Of a stretch of 64,000 nt of DNA, positions 1-7,943 are shown piece after piece; the first letter of the stretch is position 1, and each line of letters starts with the position of its first letter. Where the stretch lies: contig JAIZWK010000001.1 in assembly GCA_021498095.1 (NCBI GenBank), positions 3,225,450 to 3,289,449 of the forward strand, written 5' to 3'. The position numbers and the translations under genes are program-made. This stretch comes from Candidatus Harpocratesius repetitus (GTDB taxonomy: Archaea; Asgardarchaeota; Lokiarchaeia; Sigyniarchaeales; Promethearchaeaceae). Below the pieces are notes generated by a model, which worked only from the letters and a program-made list of their open reading frames with translations, made no database searches and was not told the origin of the DNA.

Positions 1-1182
1 ATCTCATTAAATGAAGGATTTACATCTATTATAGATATCAAGAATATTCCGGACTTGAAAAAACTCAAAATGAAATTGGAATTTCGTAATCCTACAGGTA
101 GTTTTCGTGATCGAGCAGCTGCACTCCTTGTTTCTGATGCACTTTCGCGAAAATTTTCAGAAATTCTTACTGTTAGTACAGGTTCGTTTAGCATCAGTAT
201 TGCAGCATATACTGCTCGAGCTGGACTTAAATCGATCAATTTTATTCCAGAAAATATTGAATTGACCAAAATTGAACAAATGAAGATTTATGGTTCAGAA
301 GTGCGATTTCAAGGTAAGAATTTAGGTGAAACTATGCAAGATGCCCAAGAATATTTAAAAAAACACTACTCAAAAGATTTATATGTTCCACTACCCAATC
401 AGAATATTTTAACAATTGAAGGTCAAAAATCAATTGGATTGGAAATTGCCCTTCAAAATCCAGATATTGAGAATGTAGTGGTTCCAAGGGGTTCCGGCAC
501 TCTTCTTTATTCATTATATAAAGGATTTATAGATGCTCGAGAATCAGGATGGATTGATCGAATTCCAAGGATCTTTGCTGTAGCTTTAAAAAAATCAGCA
601 GATTCTCAGCTAGTTGAATCTTTGGATATCAATGACCCTATGTTGTTATCTGAGGTCAGTCGTATTTTACAGGAAACAGGAGGAAAAGAAATACCAATTT
701 CTGGTCAAAAAATGGCAGAACAAGCCATTGAACTAGCAAAAAATGAAGGAATATTTATAGAGCCTGCTTCTGCATCAGTAATTGCAGGAGTACGGAGTAT
801 GAAGGAGAATTTAGGGATTGAATTACCTCGTACCTTGACATTATTAACAGGTTCTGGAATAAATGCAATGAATTTATTTGCTTCACAAATGCGGGATGTA
901 AAAAAAGTGTTGTGGGGAGTAACCGCTACTTCTACTAAAAAATTTGAAATACTTAGGGTAATTGCTGAAAGAAAGGCTCAGCATGGATATGGAATTTGGG
1001 TTGTATTGGGAAAAAGGAATTCAATTCAATCGATCTACCAGCATATCACTCAACTCGAAAAAGAAAACTTAATTATTAATACTCAGCCAAACAAAAAAAG
1101 AGCAAATTTCGAACTTACCGATAAGGGTAAAGAAACTTTTCTAAGAATGAGAGAATTAATTGAAGTTCACGGTCAAAAATAG
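1..1182 (+). CDS. Threonine synthase-like PLP-fold domain fused to C-terminal winged helix (5' partial)
   Basis: The reading frame is open from base 1, so the gene is cut by the window edge; the TTG at 55 is internal. The first residues (SLNEGFT, then LEFRNPTGSFRDR) match the start of threonine synthase and other fold-type II PLP enzymes, and a glycine-rich phosphate loop (PRGSGTLL) follows. The Schiff-base lysine, normally the K of NPTGSFKDR, is arginine here (codon 106-108, CGT). The last ~85 residues form a PadR-like winged helix (ILRVIAERKAQHGYGIW, then QLEKENLI, then FELTDKGKE). Inference: a catalytically dead, ligand-sensing regulator rather than an amino-acid enzyme. The ECF-type transporter gene 125 bp downstream, with a palindrome at its promoter, is a plausible target. 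Domain identity is fairly certain; the role is not. Confidence 0.75.
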   Translation: MSLNEGFTSIIDIKNIPDLKKLKMKLEFRNPTGSFRDRAAALLVSDALSRKFSEILTVSTGSFSISIAAYTARAGLKSINFIPENIELTKIEQMKIYGSEVRFQGKNLGETMQDAQEYLKKHYSKDLYVPLPNQNILTIEGQKSIGLEIALQNPDIENVVVPRGSGTLLYSLYKGFIDARESGWIDRIPRIFAVALKKSADSQLVESLDINDPMLLSEVSRILQETGGKEIPISGQKMAEQAIELAKNEGIFIEPASASVIAGVRSMKENLGIELPRTLTLLTGSGINAMNLFASQMRDVKKVLWGVTATSTKKFEILRVIAERKAQHGYGIWVVLGKRNSIQSIYQHITQLEKENLIINTQPNKKRANFELTDKGKETFLRMRELIEVHGQK

Positions 1183-1238
1183 CACATCTTAATAATAACT
1201 ATATTTCTAGTGCTTTTTACAATACTCAAGTAGAAACT

Positions 1239-1291
1239 TTAATATATAGTTGTAACTTTAATATCATGATTCCCAAGATCAAAATTGGGAA
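1239..1291 (+). promoter_or_regulatory. TATA box plus palindrome upstream of the S-component gene
   Basis: A TATA-like box (TTAATATATA, 1239-1248) is followed about 25 bp later by a perfect 7-bp inverted repeat, TTCCCAA (1270-1276) and TTGGGAA (1285-1291), with an 8-nt spacer. The palindrome falls where transcription should start and ends 16 nt before the ATG at 1308. It could be an operator or a 5' UTR hairpin. Confidence 0.4.
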
Positions 1292-1307
1292 GATGAAGTG
1301 AAAATCA

Positions 1308-1955
1308 ATGACTGAAAACTATGATTCTCATCCATATAATGAAGACCTAGCACAAGAAAGAACAATTTTCAAGGTTGTTGGTGCTAATGATTCAATTAAA
1401 GTCGCAATAATGGCACTTATGACTGCATTAGAAACAGTTGCCACAAGCATTCTCAGTGTTAATATACCTCAAACTAATGGATATTTCAATTTAGGTGAAT
1501 GCATTATTTTTATTACAGCAATTCTTTTCGGAGCCTATATAGGGGCATTCGTTGGAGGAGTAGGAGCAAGTTTAGCAGACGTGTTTTTAGGATATTTTTC
1601 GTTTGCGCCAATAACATTAATCGTTAAGGGTTTGGAAGGATTTTTTGTTGGTTGGGTTTATGATAAAATACGAAAAAATCCGAATAAAGCCAAACGATTT
1701 GGAATTAAATTTATTGCAATACTTTGTGGTGCCCCCTTTATGGTAGGAGGATATTTTCTGGCAGAATTCTTTATCTTCAATTTAGGATGGGGTGCAGCTG
1801 CAGAATTAATCCCAAATCTTATTCAAGTCGGTATGGGTGCACTAATAGCAATTCCTATCACACTATTACTTGAAGAAATACCACAAATTGATCAGTTAAG
1901 AGAAAGTATACTTATGAAACCTTCTATTGCTCAACCGGAGCAATTTCAAAATTGA
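1308..1955 (+). CDS. ECF-type transporter S component (substrate-binding membrane subunit)
   Basis: 215 residues, about six hydrophobic segments after a ~30-residue polar N-terminus. The stretch NGYFNLGECIIFITAIL, then GAYIGAFVGGVGASLADVFLGY, then PITLIVKGLEGFFVGW is the pattern of vitamin/cofactor S components in the COG4720-like group (family knowledge). Such proteins bind the substrate and work with a shared EcfT/EcfA module, which is not in this window, so this is a solitary S component. The ATG at 1308 follows a purine-rich stretch and a promoter-proximal palindrome. The upstream gene encodes a PLP-fold/winged-helix protein that may regulate it (inference). The substrate cannot be told from sequence. 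Confidence 0.75.
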   Translation: MTENYDSHPYNEDLAQERTIFKVVGANDSIKVAIMALMTALETVATSILSVNIPQTNGYFNLGECIIFITAILFGAYIGAFVGGVGASLADVFLGYFSFAPITLIVKGLEGFFVGWVYDKIRKNPNKAKRFGIKFIAILCGAPFMVGGYFLAEFFIFNLGWGAAAELIPNLIQVGMGALIAIPITLLLEEIPQIDQLRESILMKPSIAQPEQFQN

Positions 1956-2146
1956 TCACCAATATTTTCTTAATTTGTTTCAATTCTTTCTCTTTTTTAC
2001 CCTTTATTATCCCTTTTTTGATGATTTAGAATATAAAATTTTTTTCGCTTTAATTTTTCTTGTCATTTTTGGGAAAATAAAAAATTTTATTGGAATTCAA
2101 CATAATTGGTAGGTAACCCAAAGTAATTATTACGGTGAAAGTAAAA

Positions 2147-2953
2147 ATGAATCAATTTGTGCTGGGTGGTAATTGGAAAATGCAAATCATCAAGGTGGAA
2201 GAGGCAGTTTTAATTGCTAAGGAAATTGCACAAGCCTTAGATGATATTACTTTAAAAAACGTTGATGTTTTTATCGCACCTTCATACAATGCGCTTTATT
2301 CAGTTGGACAAGCAATTAAAGGAAGTAAACTTAAATTGGCAGGGCAGAATATGTATTTTCGCGATAAAGGCGCATTTACAGGGGAAATTTCCCCAGATTC
2401 ACTAATAGATTCTGGTTGTGAATATGTTATTCTTGGACACAGTGAACGCCGACGAATATTTGGTGAAACAAATGCCCAAATTAATCAAAAAGTAAAAAAA
2501 GCACTTGAAAAAGGATTAAAACCAGTCTTATGCATTGGTGAAACTGCTCAAGAACGAATAGATGGGAAAATGCAAGAAGTAAATAAAGAACAATTAGAAG
2601 AATCTTTAGCTGATATTGAACCAGAACAGATGAAAAATATTGTAATTGCTTATGAACCTGTTTGGGCAATAAATAACCCATTTCTAAACCCAAACGTTGA
2701 AATTAAAACAGCCACACCTGAACAGGCAAATGAAGCCCACTCTTTTATTCGATCATGGCTAGTCTCTAAATATGGAGAAATAGGAAATGAAATACCACTT
2801 CAATATGGGGGCTCAATGAAACCAGCTAATTGTGATGGTTTGCTTTCATTACAGGATATTAATGGAGGTTTAATCGGTGGTGCTTCACTTTCTAAAGAAA
2901 ATTTCCTACCTATAATTCAATCAGCTGTAAAAATTAGTGAAATAGATAACTGA
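2147..2953 (+). CDS. tpiA: Triosephosphate isomerase, long bacterial/eukaryotic type
   Basis: Interconverts glyceraldehyde-3-phosphate and dihydroxyacetone phosphate in the cytoplasm. Key motifs are present: GGNWKM with the substrate lysine, GHSERR with the catalytic histidine, AYEPVWAI with the catalytic glutamate, and the phosphate loop QYGGSM plus GGLIGGASL. At about 268 residues it has the length and helical inserts of bacterial and eukaryotic TPIs (AGQNMYF, then GAFTGEIS), not the ~225-residue archaeal form, which suggests acquisition from bacteria. I chose the ATG at 2147 because the GTG at 2135 only adds four residues (M/V-KVK) before the conserved start. It stands alone, with no glycolytic neighbours. 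Confidence 0.95.
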   Translation: MNQFVLGGNWKMQIIKVEEAVLIAKEIAQALDDITLKNVDVFIAPSYNALYSVGQAIKGSKLKLAGQNMYFRDKGAFTGEISPDSLIDSGCEYVILGHSERRRIFGETNAQINQKVKKALEKGLKPVLCIGETAQERIDGKMQEVNKEQLEESLADIEPEQMKNIVIAYEPVWAINNPFLNPNVEIKTATPEQANEAHSFIRSWLVSKYGEIGNEIPLQYGGSMKPANCDGLLSLQDINGGLIGGASLSKENFLPIIQSAVKISEIDN

Positions 2954-3001
2954 TTTCAGCGTTTTTTTCTTTCTTTCCTCCTTCAAAGCTATGTCTCTCT
3001 A

Positions 3002-3421
3002 TTATTCCATGATAATAACACCATTACTTTTCATTTTATATTTGATACCTTTAATAACAATGAAGATTTCTTCTTCACCATTTTCATTGACTTCAGCACC
3101 AACAGATCCTCTTTCTTTGAAAAGCATAGCGTTTAGTTGAGTCGCGTTCAAATTATTAAAATTAAGGATATCATGTGGCAAACTCTCTTTATTGTGGCGA
3201 AAATTAGATTGAATACGACCAATATTAAATGATTGTCGAATGCGATAAGCTAATTCTTCAAGGATTTCATCTACATGTGATTCTAAATGATCTATCGATT
3301 GTAAACCATATCCTTCAGTCCAAACATCTTGCCGTGAGCGATGTTTTGTACGAGCAATAGTATTTACCATATTTATCAATTCATTAAATGAAAAATCACT
3401 AAAATTGTCTCTTTTTATCAT
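3002..3421 (-). CDS. Hypothetical protein, 139 aa
   Basis: I do not recognise this protein. It is soluble, with no signal peptide or membrane segment. The N-terminal ~75 residues look helical (NELINMVNTIARTKH, then DEILEELAYRIRQSF). The C-terminus looks like short beta strands with a Glu-rich turn (GAEVNENGEEEIFIVIKG). It ends about 50 bp from TPI, which points toward it, so the two genes converge. Codon use looks like its neighbours, and the start ATG at 3421 is preceded by a GAGGGAGAA-type purine stretch that could be a ribosome-binding site. Confidence 0.6.
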   Translation of the reverse strand: MIKRDNFSDFSFNELINMVNTIARTKHRSRQDVWTEGYGLQSIDHLESHVDEILEELAYRIRQSFNIGRIQSNFRHNKESLPHDILNFNNLNATQLNAMLFKERGSVGAEVNENGEEEIFIVIKGIKYKMKSNGVIIME

Positions 3422-3531
3422 TAAATTCTCCCTCTTTAAATTCTGTTAATTATTAATTTATGTAAACATATTTATTTTGATTTAATTTTTTAATTTCTTC
3501 TTTTAAAGATATAAATGCTTTGATTATTGAT

Positions 3532-5193
3532 TTATATATATTCTTTAAAAAGCTGCAGAATTTTCTCTGCAATATTATCAAGTTTTTCTTGAAATTCTGG
3601 CTGGTAAAGTTCAAGATCAGATTGTAATGATTCTGTTAGAATATTTTTTATATGAAATATGACTTCTCTCTGAGTATCTTCATCGAAAATAATTTCAGGC
3701 ATAGAATTAGGATCTTCACTTAATTTATATGTGACAGTTTGTAAATACTGTGGAAAAGCCTTTTCAACACGACTGAAAAAATTCTTATTTGATTCATACT
3801 TTTCAGGATTATCTCTCCTATTAGCACGTGCGTAAATGTATAATTTCATAGCTGCAAGAAACTCATAGAAAAAGACCCTGGCTTCAAAATCGTACTTTTC
3901 ACAAAATTTCCAATATTCTTCAAAGAAAAATCCTCGTTCCTTTTCTAAATTCTTATACAATTTGAAGAAAAACAAAGTCCATCCAAGATCTTGAGCAGGG
4001 TCTGAATAACAGCTCATTTCCCAGTCAATCAATCCAGCAATTTTTGTTCCGTTGACAATAATATTACTCGGCCGTAAATCTCCATGAATAAAAGAATATC
4101 CTGAAAGATGTAATAAAGGTTTATGTCCTTTAAACCATTTCCATAAAAACTTTATATCGGTATGAAATTCTTCATGTAACTTAATTTCCTTAAAGGATTT
4201 TAATACTTGGGCAACTTCGCTGAAAATATAATCTGAAAAAATCATCCGACGGGTAGATTTCACATTAAGATAGTATGATTGAAATTTTTTGGTTCTGATA
4301 TTATGCAATTTACCAAGAATTTTAGCTAGATCAGCTAAGAATTGTCGGGTTTCTTCTTGCGTAAATGTATGAATAGTTTCAAGCACTGGTTGTCCAGGTA
4401 ATTTTTCTAAAATAAGAAAACGGTAGCCTATGTAAGAAGGGTCTTCTTCATAGAGATAGAATTTGGCCTTTGGAATATCAAGATCTTGTATTTTTTGTAG
4501 ATTCTGTGATTCATTTTGAGCTTTAATGAGATTTTCGTTACGGGGATAAATGCGTAAAATATAGACTCGAGTACTTTCTTGATTTTCAGCATCAAAATAA
4601 TGAACTACGATTTCAAAAACTGCATTGTTTAGTCCAAATGCCAATTCTTTACAATTTAGAATTTCGATAAATTTCTCTCCTGGTTCCATTAAAACTTGAC
4701 CACGTCTGCGAAACCAAATTCTGTGTTGAAGATATTTATTTACCCGTTTTCCAACAGCTCTCGAATTTCTTAACCCTAAGGAAATTCTCAAATGACGAAT
4801 AACATTTTCATTTGGAAGATCTTCTAATAATAAAAAAGGAAAGCCTAATACTTGAAATGAAGATTCTACCACAATTTTTCCTAAAGGATAGATATCTAAA
4901 TCTTTGATTGTCTTTATTTGTCGTAAATCTAATGCCATTTGATTATGTTTTTTTGCTTGTAAATAAAGAATTAATTTATATTTCCGACTATCGGGAATAC
5001 GATCTGATGTTGTATATAAAATAGTAAGATCGATTATTGCATTCTTAGCATTTTGTTCAATAATCTCCATCCGTTCAATATCACGGAATTTTTCATGAGA
5101 ATATAGAAATTTACGAAGAATTCGTCGTCTTTTTAAGTATTTTACCAATGGAGGGAGTATTGAATCTAAATTGTCCAGTTTTTCTCTCTCCAT
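3532..5193 (-). CDS. APH/choline-kinase-family phosphotransferase with N-terminal extension
   Basis: The C-terminal ~350 of 553 residues are a protein-kinase-like aminoglycoside phosphotransferase (APH) fold. The N-lobe contains YILRIYPRNEN and GYRFLILEKLPGQPV. The catalytic Brenner motif HGDLRPSNIIV lies near residue 370, followed by the metal-binding GLIDWE motif. These catalytic residues look intact, so it probably phosphorylates a small hydroxyl substrate. The first ~180 residues are basic, helical and unassigned. Family members act on antibiotics, choline, homoserine or sugars; nothing here identifies the substrate. It lies 40 bp downstream of the TPR gene on the same strand, so the two may be co-transcribed. 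Confidence 0.75.
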   Translation of the reverse strand: MEREKLDNLDSILPPLVKYLKRRRILRKFLYSHEKFRDIERMEIIEQNAKNAIIDLTILYTTSDRIPDSRKYKLILYLQAKKHNQMALDLRQIKTIKDLDIYPLGKIVVESSFQVLGFPFLLLEDLPNENVIRHLRISLGLRNSRAVGKRVNKYLQHRIWFRRRGQVLMEPGEKFIEILNCKELAFGLNNAVFEIVVHYFDAENQESTRVYILRIYPRNENLIKAQNESQNLQKIQDLDIPKAKFYLYEEDPSYIGYRFLILEKLPGQPVLETIHTFTQEETRQFLADLAKILGKLHNIRTKKFQSYYLNVKSTRRMIFSDYIFSEVAQVLKSFKEIKLHEEFHTDIKFLWKWFKGHKPLLHLSGYSFIHGDLRPSNIIVNGTKIAGLIDWEMSCYSDPAQDLGWTLFFFKLYKNLEKERGFFFEEYWKFCEKYDFEARVFFYEFLAAMKLYIYARANRRDNPEKYESNKNFFSRVEKAFPQYLQTVTYKLSEDPNSMPEIIFDEDTQREVIFHIKNILTESLQSDLELYQPEFQEKLDNIAEKILQLFKEYI

Positions 5194-5233
5194 ATTTGAA
5201 TAATCACAAAATCAACCTTAAAAAGTTGCTGTG

Positions 5234-6112
5234 CTATTTGCTAGAGAATTGAATCCGCTTCTCTAAATCACGAAAAATTCCTAGAACCTCTTTATCTGAA
5301 AAATTTGGTGCTAAACGATGAAATTTCAGATAATATTCATAAGCTCTTGCATATTTCTCCATATTATAAAGAATTAGAATAATATTCTTTAAAGCGGTGA
5401 TATTTTCTTCATCTAAAGCAAGCACTTTCTCAGCAAATTGCTTGGCTTCTTCAAAATTTCCAGTTCCAAATTCTAAAGCTGCAATTCTATTTAATATTAA
5501 TTTGTTGTTTGGTTTTTCCTTCAAAGCTTTACGAAGATGGTATAATGCTTTTCGATATTGTGCGGAAAATTCATATGCTAACGAAATAGAATAATGTGCT
5601 TCAGAATATTCCGAATCCAATTTAAGAGCTTCTTCAAAACTCTTTATTGCTTCAGAATTAGCATCAATCTCAATATATGCATTCCCCAAGTTATTCCAAA
5701 CTCGTGGATCACTCTTATTAATTTGTAATGCTAACTTATAACATTCAATAGCCTCACGATAAAGCGATTTTCCTTTCTTTTTTGCTAAAATCTGCATGGT
5801 TGAACCCATATTTAGATATAATCCATACATTATTCTATCATATTCGATCCCTTGTACATCAGAAGGAATTTCTCGTATTTTTTTATAGAAACTTAATCCT
5901 TTATTTAATTCTCCTAATTGTACATAAGTCAAACCTAAATGATAATACTTTAAAACTTCAAAATTCGGAGAATTTAGATGATGAAAAAAGGGTAATGACT
6001 CACGATACTTCCCTTTACTATATAATGAGAGCCCTCGTTCGAATATCACTTTATCATCTTTTCCCTTGTATTCAAGAGGGAGTTCTTCTATTTCGTATTT
6101 ATGCATTAACAA
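5234..6112 (-). CDS. Tetratricopeptide-repeat (TPR) protein
   Basis: 292 residues made almost wholly of helical TPR units. Clear examples are RVWNNLGNAYIEIDANSEAI followed by EEALKLD, and EAHYSISLAYEFSAQYRKAL followed by RKALKEKPNN. TPR arrays are protein-binding scaffolds; there is no catalytic domain, signal peptide or membrane segment. An ATG at 6112 and another at 6106 are both possible starts. It sits upstream of the APH-type kinase gene on the same strand, 40 bp apart, and may present a substrate or partner to it (inference). It ends with a genuine TAG stop. Confidence 0.85.
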   Translation of the reverse strand: MLMHKYEIEELPLEYKGKDDKVIFERGLSLYSKGKYRESLPFFHHLNSPNFEVLKYYHLGLTYVQLGELNKGLSFYKKIREIPSDVQGIEYDRIMYGLYLNMGSTMQILAKKKGKSLYREAIECYKLALQINKSDPRVWNNLGNAYIEIDANSEAIKSFEEALKLDSEYSEAHYSISLAYEFSAQYRKALYHLRKALKEKPNNKLILNRIAALEFGTGNFEEAKQFAEKVLALDEENITALKNIILILYNMEKYARAYEYYLKFHRLAPNFSDKEVLGIFRDLEKRIQFSSK

Positions 6113-6239
6113 TCAAAATAGGTAAAGGAAAAAAAAAGATAAATTTATCCTCTTTTTATTAGAACTCTACTTGTTAGTAAAAAAAAGTTGAAAATGTTGA
6201 AGCATTAAATTCCCAGACAATCGGCTTTGTGTAAATATA

Positions 6240-6290
6240 TTCTCCTTTTGTGATGTAAAGTTTTGGAATATATTTCATCCATAAAGGGAA
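6240..6290 (-). other. Stem-loop just after the candidate selenoprotein stop (possible SECIS)
   Basis: Read on the minus strand, TTCCCTTT (6290-6283) can pair with AAAGGAGAA (6248-6240) in an 8-bp helix with one bulged A. Inside it, a small internal loop is followed by GATG/CATC and AAA/TTT pairs and a loop of about 13 nt. It begins 8 nt after the stop of the UGA-containing gene, which is where archaeal SECIS elements sit. The family's typical GAA/A internal bulge is not obvious, so it may be only a terminator-like hairpin. Confidence 0.3.
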
Positions 6291-6298
6291 TTTTTGAA

Positions 6299-6646
6299 TC
6301 ATATATCTGATGCGCTGGTTCTCTTCCTTTGATTTTTTGGCGGAATTAAAAAAAGATTTCGATAAACAGCCCAACCACTTAATACAATTTGAGCATCATT
6401 CCACCAGGATATTAGTGAATTTTGAATTAAAATAGGAACTGGACATTTTTCATGGAATTTTTCGGTGAATTTTCTTTTAAAATCATCATCTTTTTTGATA
6501 CTATCTCGTGAAATAATGCTTGTTAGTGCCACTCTCGATTCCCCGCATCAACCTCTATAAATTTTTTCTGTAATTAGTATAATCGGAAAAGAAATTCCTT
6601 CCATTTTTTCTTTAATAAATTGTATTGCTTCTTCAGAGAACTTCAT
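6299..6646 (-). CDS. Candidate HesB-like (UC-motif) selenoprotein with in-frame UGA
   Basis: The frame starts at ATG 6646, meets TGA at 6550-6548 (codon 33), and continues open in the same frame to a TGA at 6301-6299, giving 115 residues. The TGA lies in Y-R-G-[TGA]-C-G-E-S, matching the G-(U/C)-C-G motif of the small HesB-like 'CC/Se-motif' selenoprotein family. The predicted order also fits: EEAIQFIKEKM helix, FPIILITEKI strand, UCG motif, then VPILIQNSLI and AQIVLSGW strands. Length agrees with that family (about 100-120). Asgard archaea are known to encode selenoproteins. A hairpin lies just after the stop. It is divergent from thioredoxin, a sensible redox neighbour. The alternative is a pseudogene in which a cysteine codon became opal. 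Confidence 0.55.
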
Positions 6647-6818
6647 GATTATATCTATTGATCCATTAACTTCATCCAATAAAAATTTAAGCCCTTCATT
6701 CTTTATTCTTTTTATTTAACTAATCTTAATTTACTTATACATTTTTACTCACCTAATTAAAATATTTATAAAAAATAATTAAAACTAATGATAGTATGGC
6801 TAAAAAATTGCACAACCT

Positions 6819-6864
6819 TTTTATATATTGGTTAATTAAATTTTACTAGAGTTGGAATTCCAAC
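6819..6864 (+). promoter_or_regulatory. Thioredoxin promoter with perfect palindrome at the start site
   Basis: A TATA-like element (TTTATATA, about 6819-6828) is followed by the perfect 14-bp palindrome GTTGGAATTCCAAC at 6851-6864, about where transcription should begin. A repressor bound there would block initiation. The ATG at 6892 lies 28 bp further on. Confidence 0.4.
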
Positions 6865-6891
6865 TGCAAAAAAAATAATGTAGTGAATACT

Positions 6892-7317
6892 ATGGCAGAT
6901 GATATGGAATTAGAACTTATCAGAAGAAAAAAAATGGAAAAAATGATGAAAATGAATCAAACTACTATTCCAAATGAAGTGATCGACATCACATCCGTTG
7001 ATCATTTTAATAAAATTGTTAATGATTATAAAGATAATCTCATAATCGTAGATAATTGGGCAGAATGGTGCAGACCTTGTTTAGCTTTTGCTCCAACTTA
7101 CCATGATCTTCAAAAAGAATATCATTCAAAGGGAGTGATTTTTGCAAAACTAAATGTTGATCACCACCAAGATATTGCAGCACAATTTCAGGTAACTGGA
7201 ATTCCTACAACATTATTTATTCATAATAAGAAATTAGTGCATAGACAAGTTGGGATGGCACCAAAACCTCAATTTGCTCAAGTTATTGATGCAGTATTAA
7301 AAAAAGTTCAAAACTAA
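6892..7317 (+). CDS. Thioredoxin
   Basis: A thioredoxin fold with the active site WAEWCRPC, followed by the cis-proline motif GIPTTLFI, in a ~105-residue domain. A basic, helical ~35-residue N-terminal extension (IRRKKMEKMMKMNQ) precedes it, similar to several archaeal thioredoxins. It should act as a cytoplasmic disulfide reductase; the CRPC site differs slightly from the classical CGPC. I chose the ATG at 6892; the GTG at 6883 would add three residues. The gene is divergent from the candidate selenoprotein, sharing a ~245-bp AT-rich regulatory region. A palindrome at the predicted start site suggests regulation. Confidence 0.9.
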   Translation: MADDMELELIRRKKMEKMMKMNQTTIPNEVIDITSVDHFNKIVNDYKDNLIIVDNWAEWCRPCLAFAPTYHDLQKEYHSKGVIFAKLNVDHHQDIAAQFQVTGIPTTLFIHNKKLVHRQVGMAPKPQFAQVIDAVLKKVQN

Positions 7318-7344
7318 TTGAACTTAATATTTTTTTAATAAACC

Positions 7345-7468
7345 AAGATGGGTTAATTAGGTAACGCTTATTACGTTCATATATTAACGAAGAAATAACA
7401 AAAAGTCTAAATTAATCATCTCAACATGTGCAAGCGCGTTCATCAACGCTACAAAAATTACCCATCTT
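7345..7468. other. Candidate structured RNA / long hairpin between thioredoxin and regulator
   Basis: AAGATGGGTTAATT (7345-7358) pairs with AATTACCCATCTT (7456-7468) in a 13-bp stem with one bulged T. It encloses about 97 nt that hold two further hairpins: AACG/CGTT at about 7363-7376, and AGCG(CG)TT / AACGCT at about 7433-7450. The multi-branch shape, with its closing stem ending 32 nt before the ATG at 7501, could be a cis-regulatory leader, a small RNA or an attachment site. I do not recognise a known class. Confidence 0.3.
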
Positions 7469-7500
7469 AAAAATCGTAACTAATTATTGGGAAGATTCGT

Positions 7501-7929
7501 ATGGATACCATAGGGGTATCAATGGTTAATCAAGCACAATTGGATGAATTTGTTCAAATTGTTAGATCCGTTTTTAGGCTAACCAAGAAAGAAGCAGAGT
7601 GTTTCTTAAAATTGAGGCGATACGGCCCAGAAGGAACTTGTGTTCAGAATCTTGTAATTCAAACAGAATCTGAAAGAAGCGTGGAGCAAAAAAAGTTAAA
7701 AAAACTGCTCCGTTTACAATTAGTTACTCGAGAAGCATTATCTTTAAAAGATTTTCAAAATCGATGCTCAGAAAATAATAGAGATGATTTAATTCCTAGT
7801 ACTAAAAAGGGATATCTCTATATCTACAGAGTTATTCCAGATTCAGAGTTAATTGCAAAAATTAAAGAGATAACTGATCAGTGGTTAAAAAATGTTAATA
7901 GCTTCCTTTTGCCCTTAACAGAAAATTAA
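7501..7929 (+). CDS. Winged-helix DNA-binding protein (MarR/TrmB-like)
   Basis: 142 residues. The N-terminal part has the layout of an archaeal winged helix: RLTKKEAECFLKLRRYGPEG, a second helix, then SVEQKKLKKLLRLQLVTRE as recognition region, and a wing with KKGYLYIYRVIP. A C-terminal helix (AKIKEITDQWLKNV) probably dimerises. It is likely a transcription regulator; no metal or ligand site is apparent. ATG 7501 and ATG 7522 are both possible. The gene is preceded by a strongly paired ~124-nt intergenic element and converges on the Rag-like GTPase gene, 14 bp away. The target is unknown. Confidence 0.65.
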   Translation: MDTIGVSMVNQAQLDEFVQIVRSVFRLTKKEAECFLKLRRYGPEGTCVQNLVIQTESERSVEQKKLKKLLRLQLVTREALSLKDFQNRCSENNRDDLIPSTKKGYLYIYRVIPDSELIAKIKEITDQWLKNVNSFLLPLTEN

Positions 7930-7943
7930 AAATTAGAAAAATT

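Noticed and set aside
1927-2112. 61-codon open frame overlapping the end of the S-component gene
   Set aside because: It is a low-complexity Phe/Leu-rich read of AT-rich DNA in another frame, with no upstream signal and no recognisable protein.
6174-6374. 66-codon minus-strand frame downstream of the candidate selenoprotein
   Set aside because: It overlaps the selenoprotein 3' end and the stem-loop in a different frame and shows no family pattern. A frameshifted continuation was considered but is less consistent than the UGA reading.
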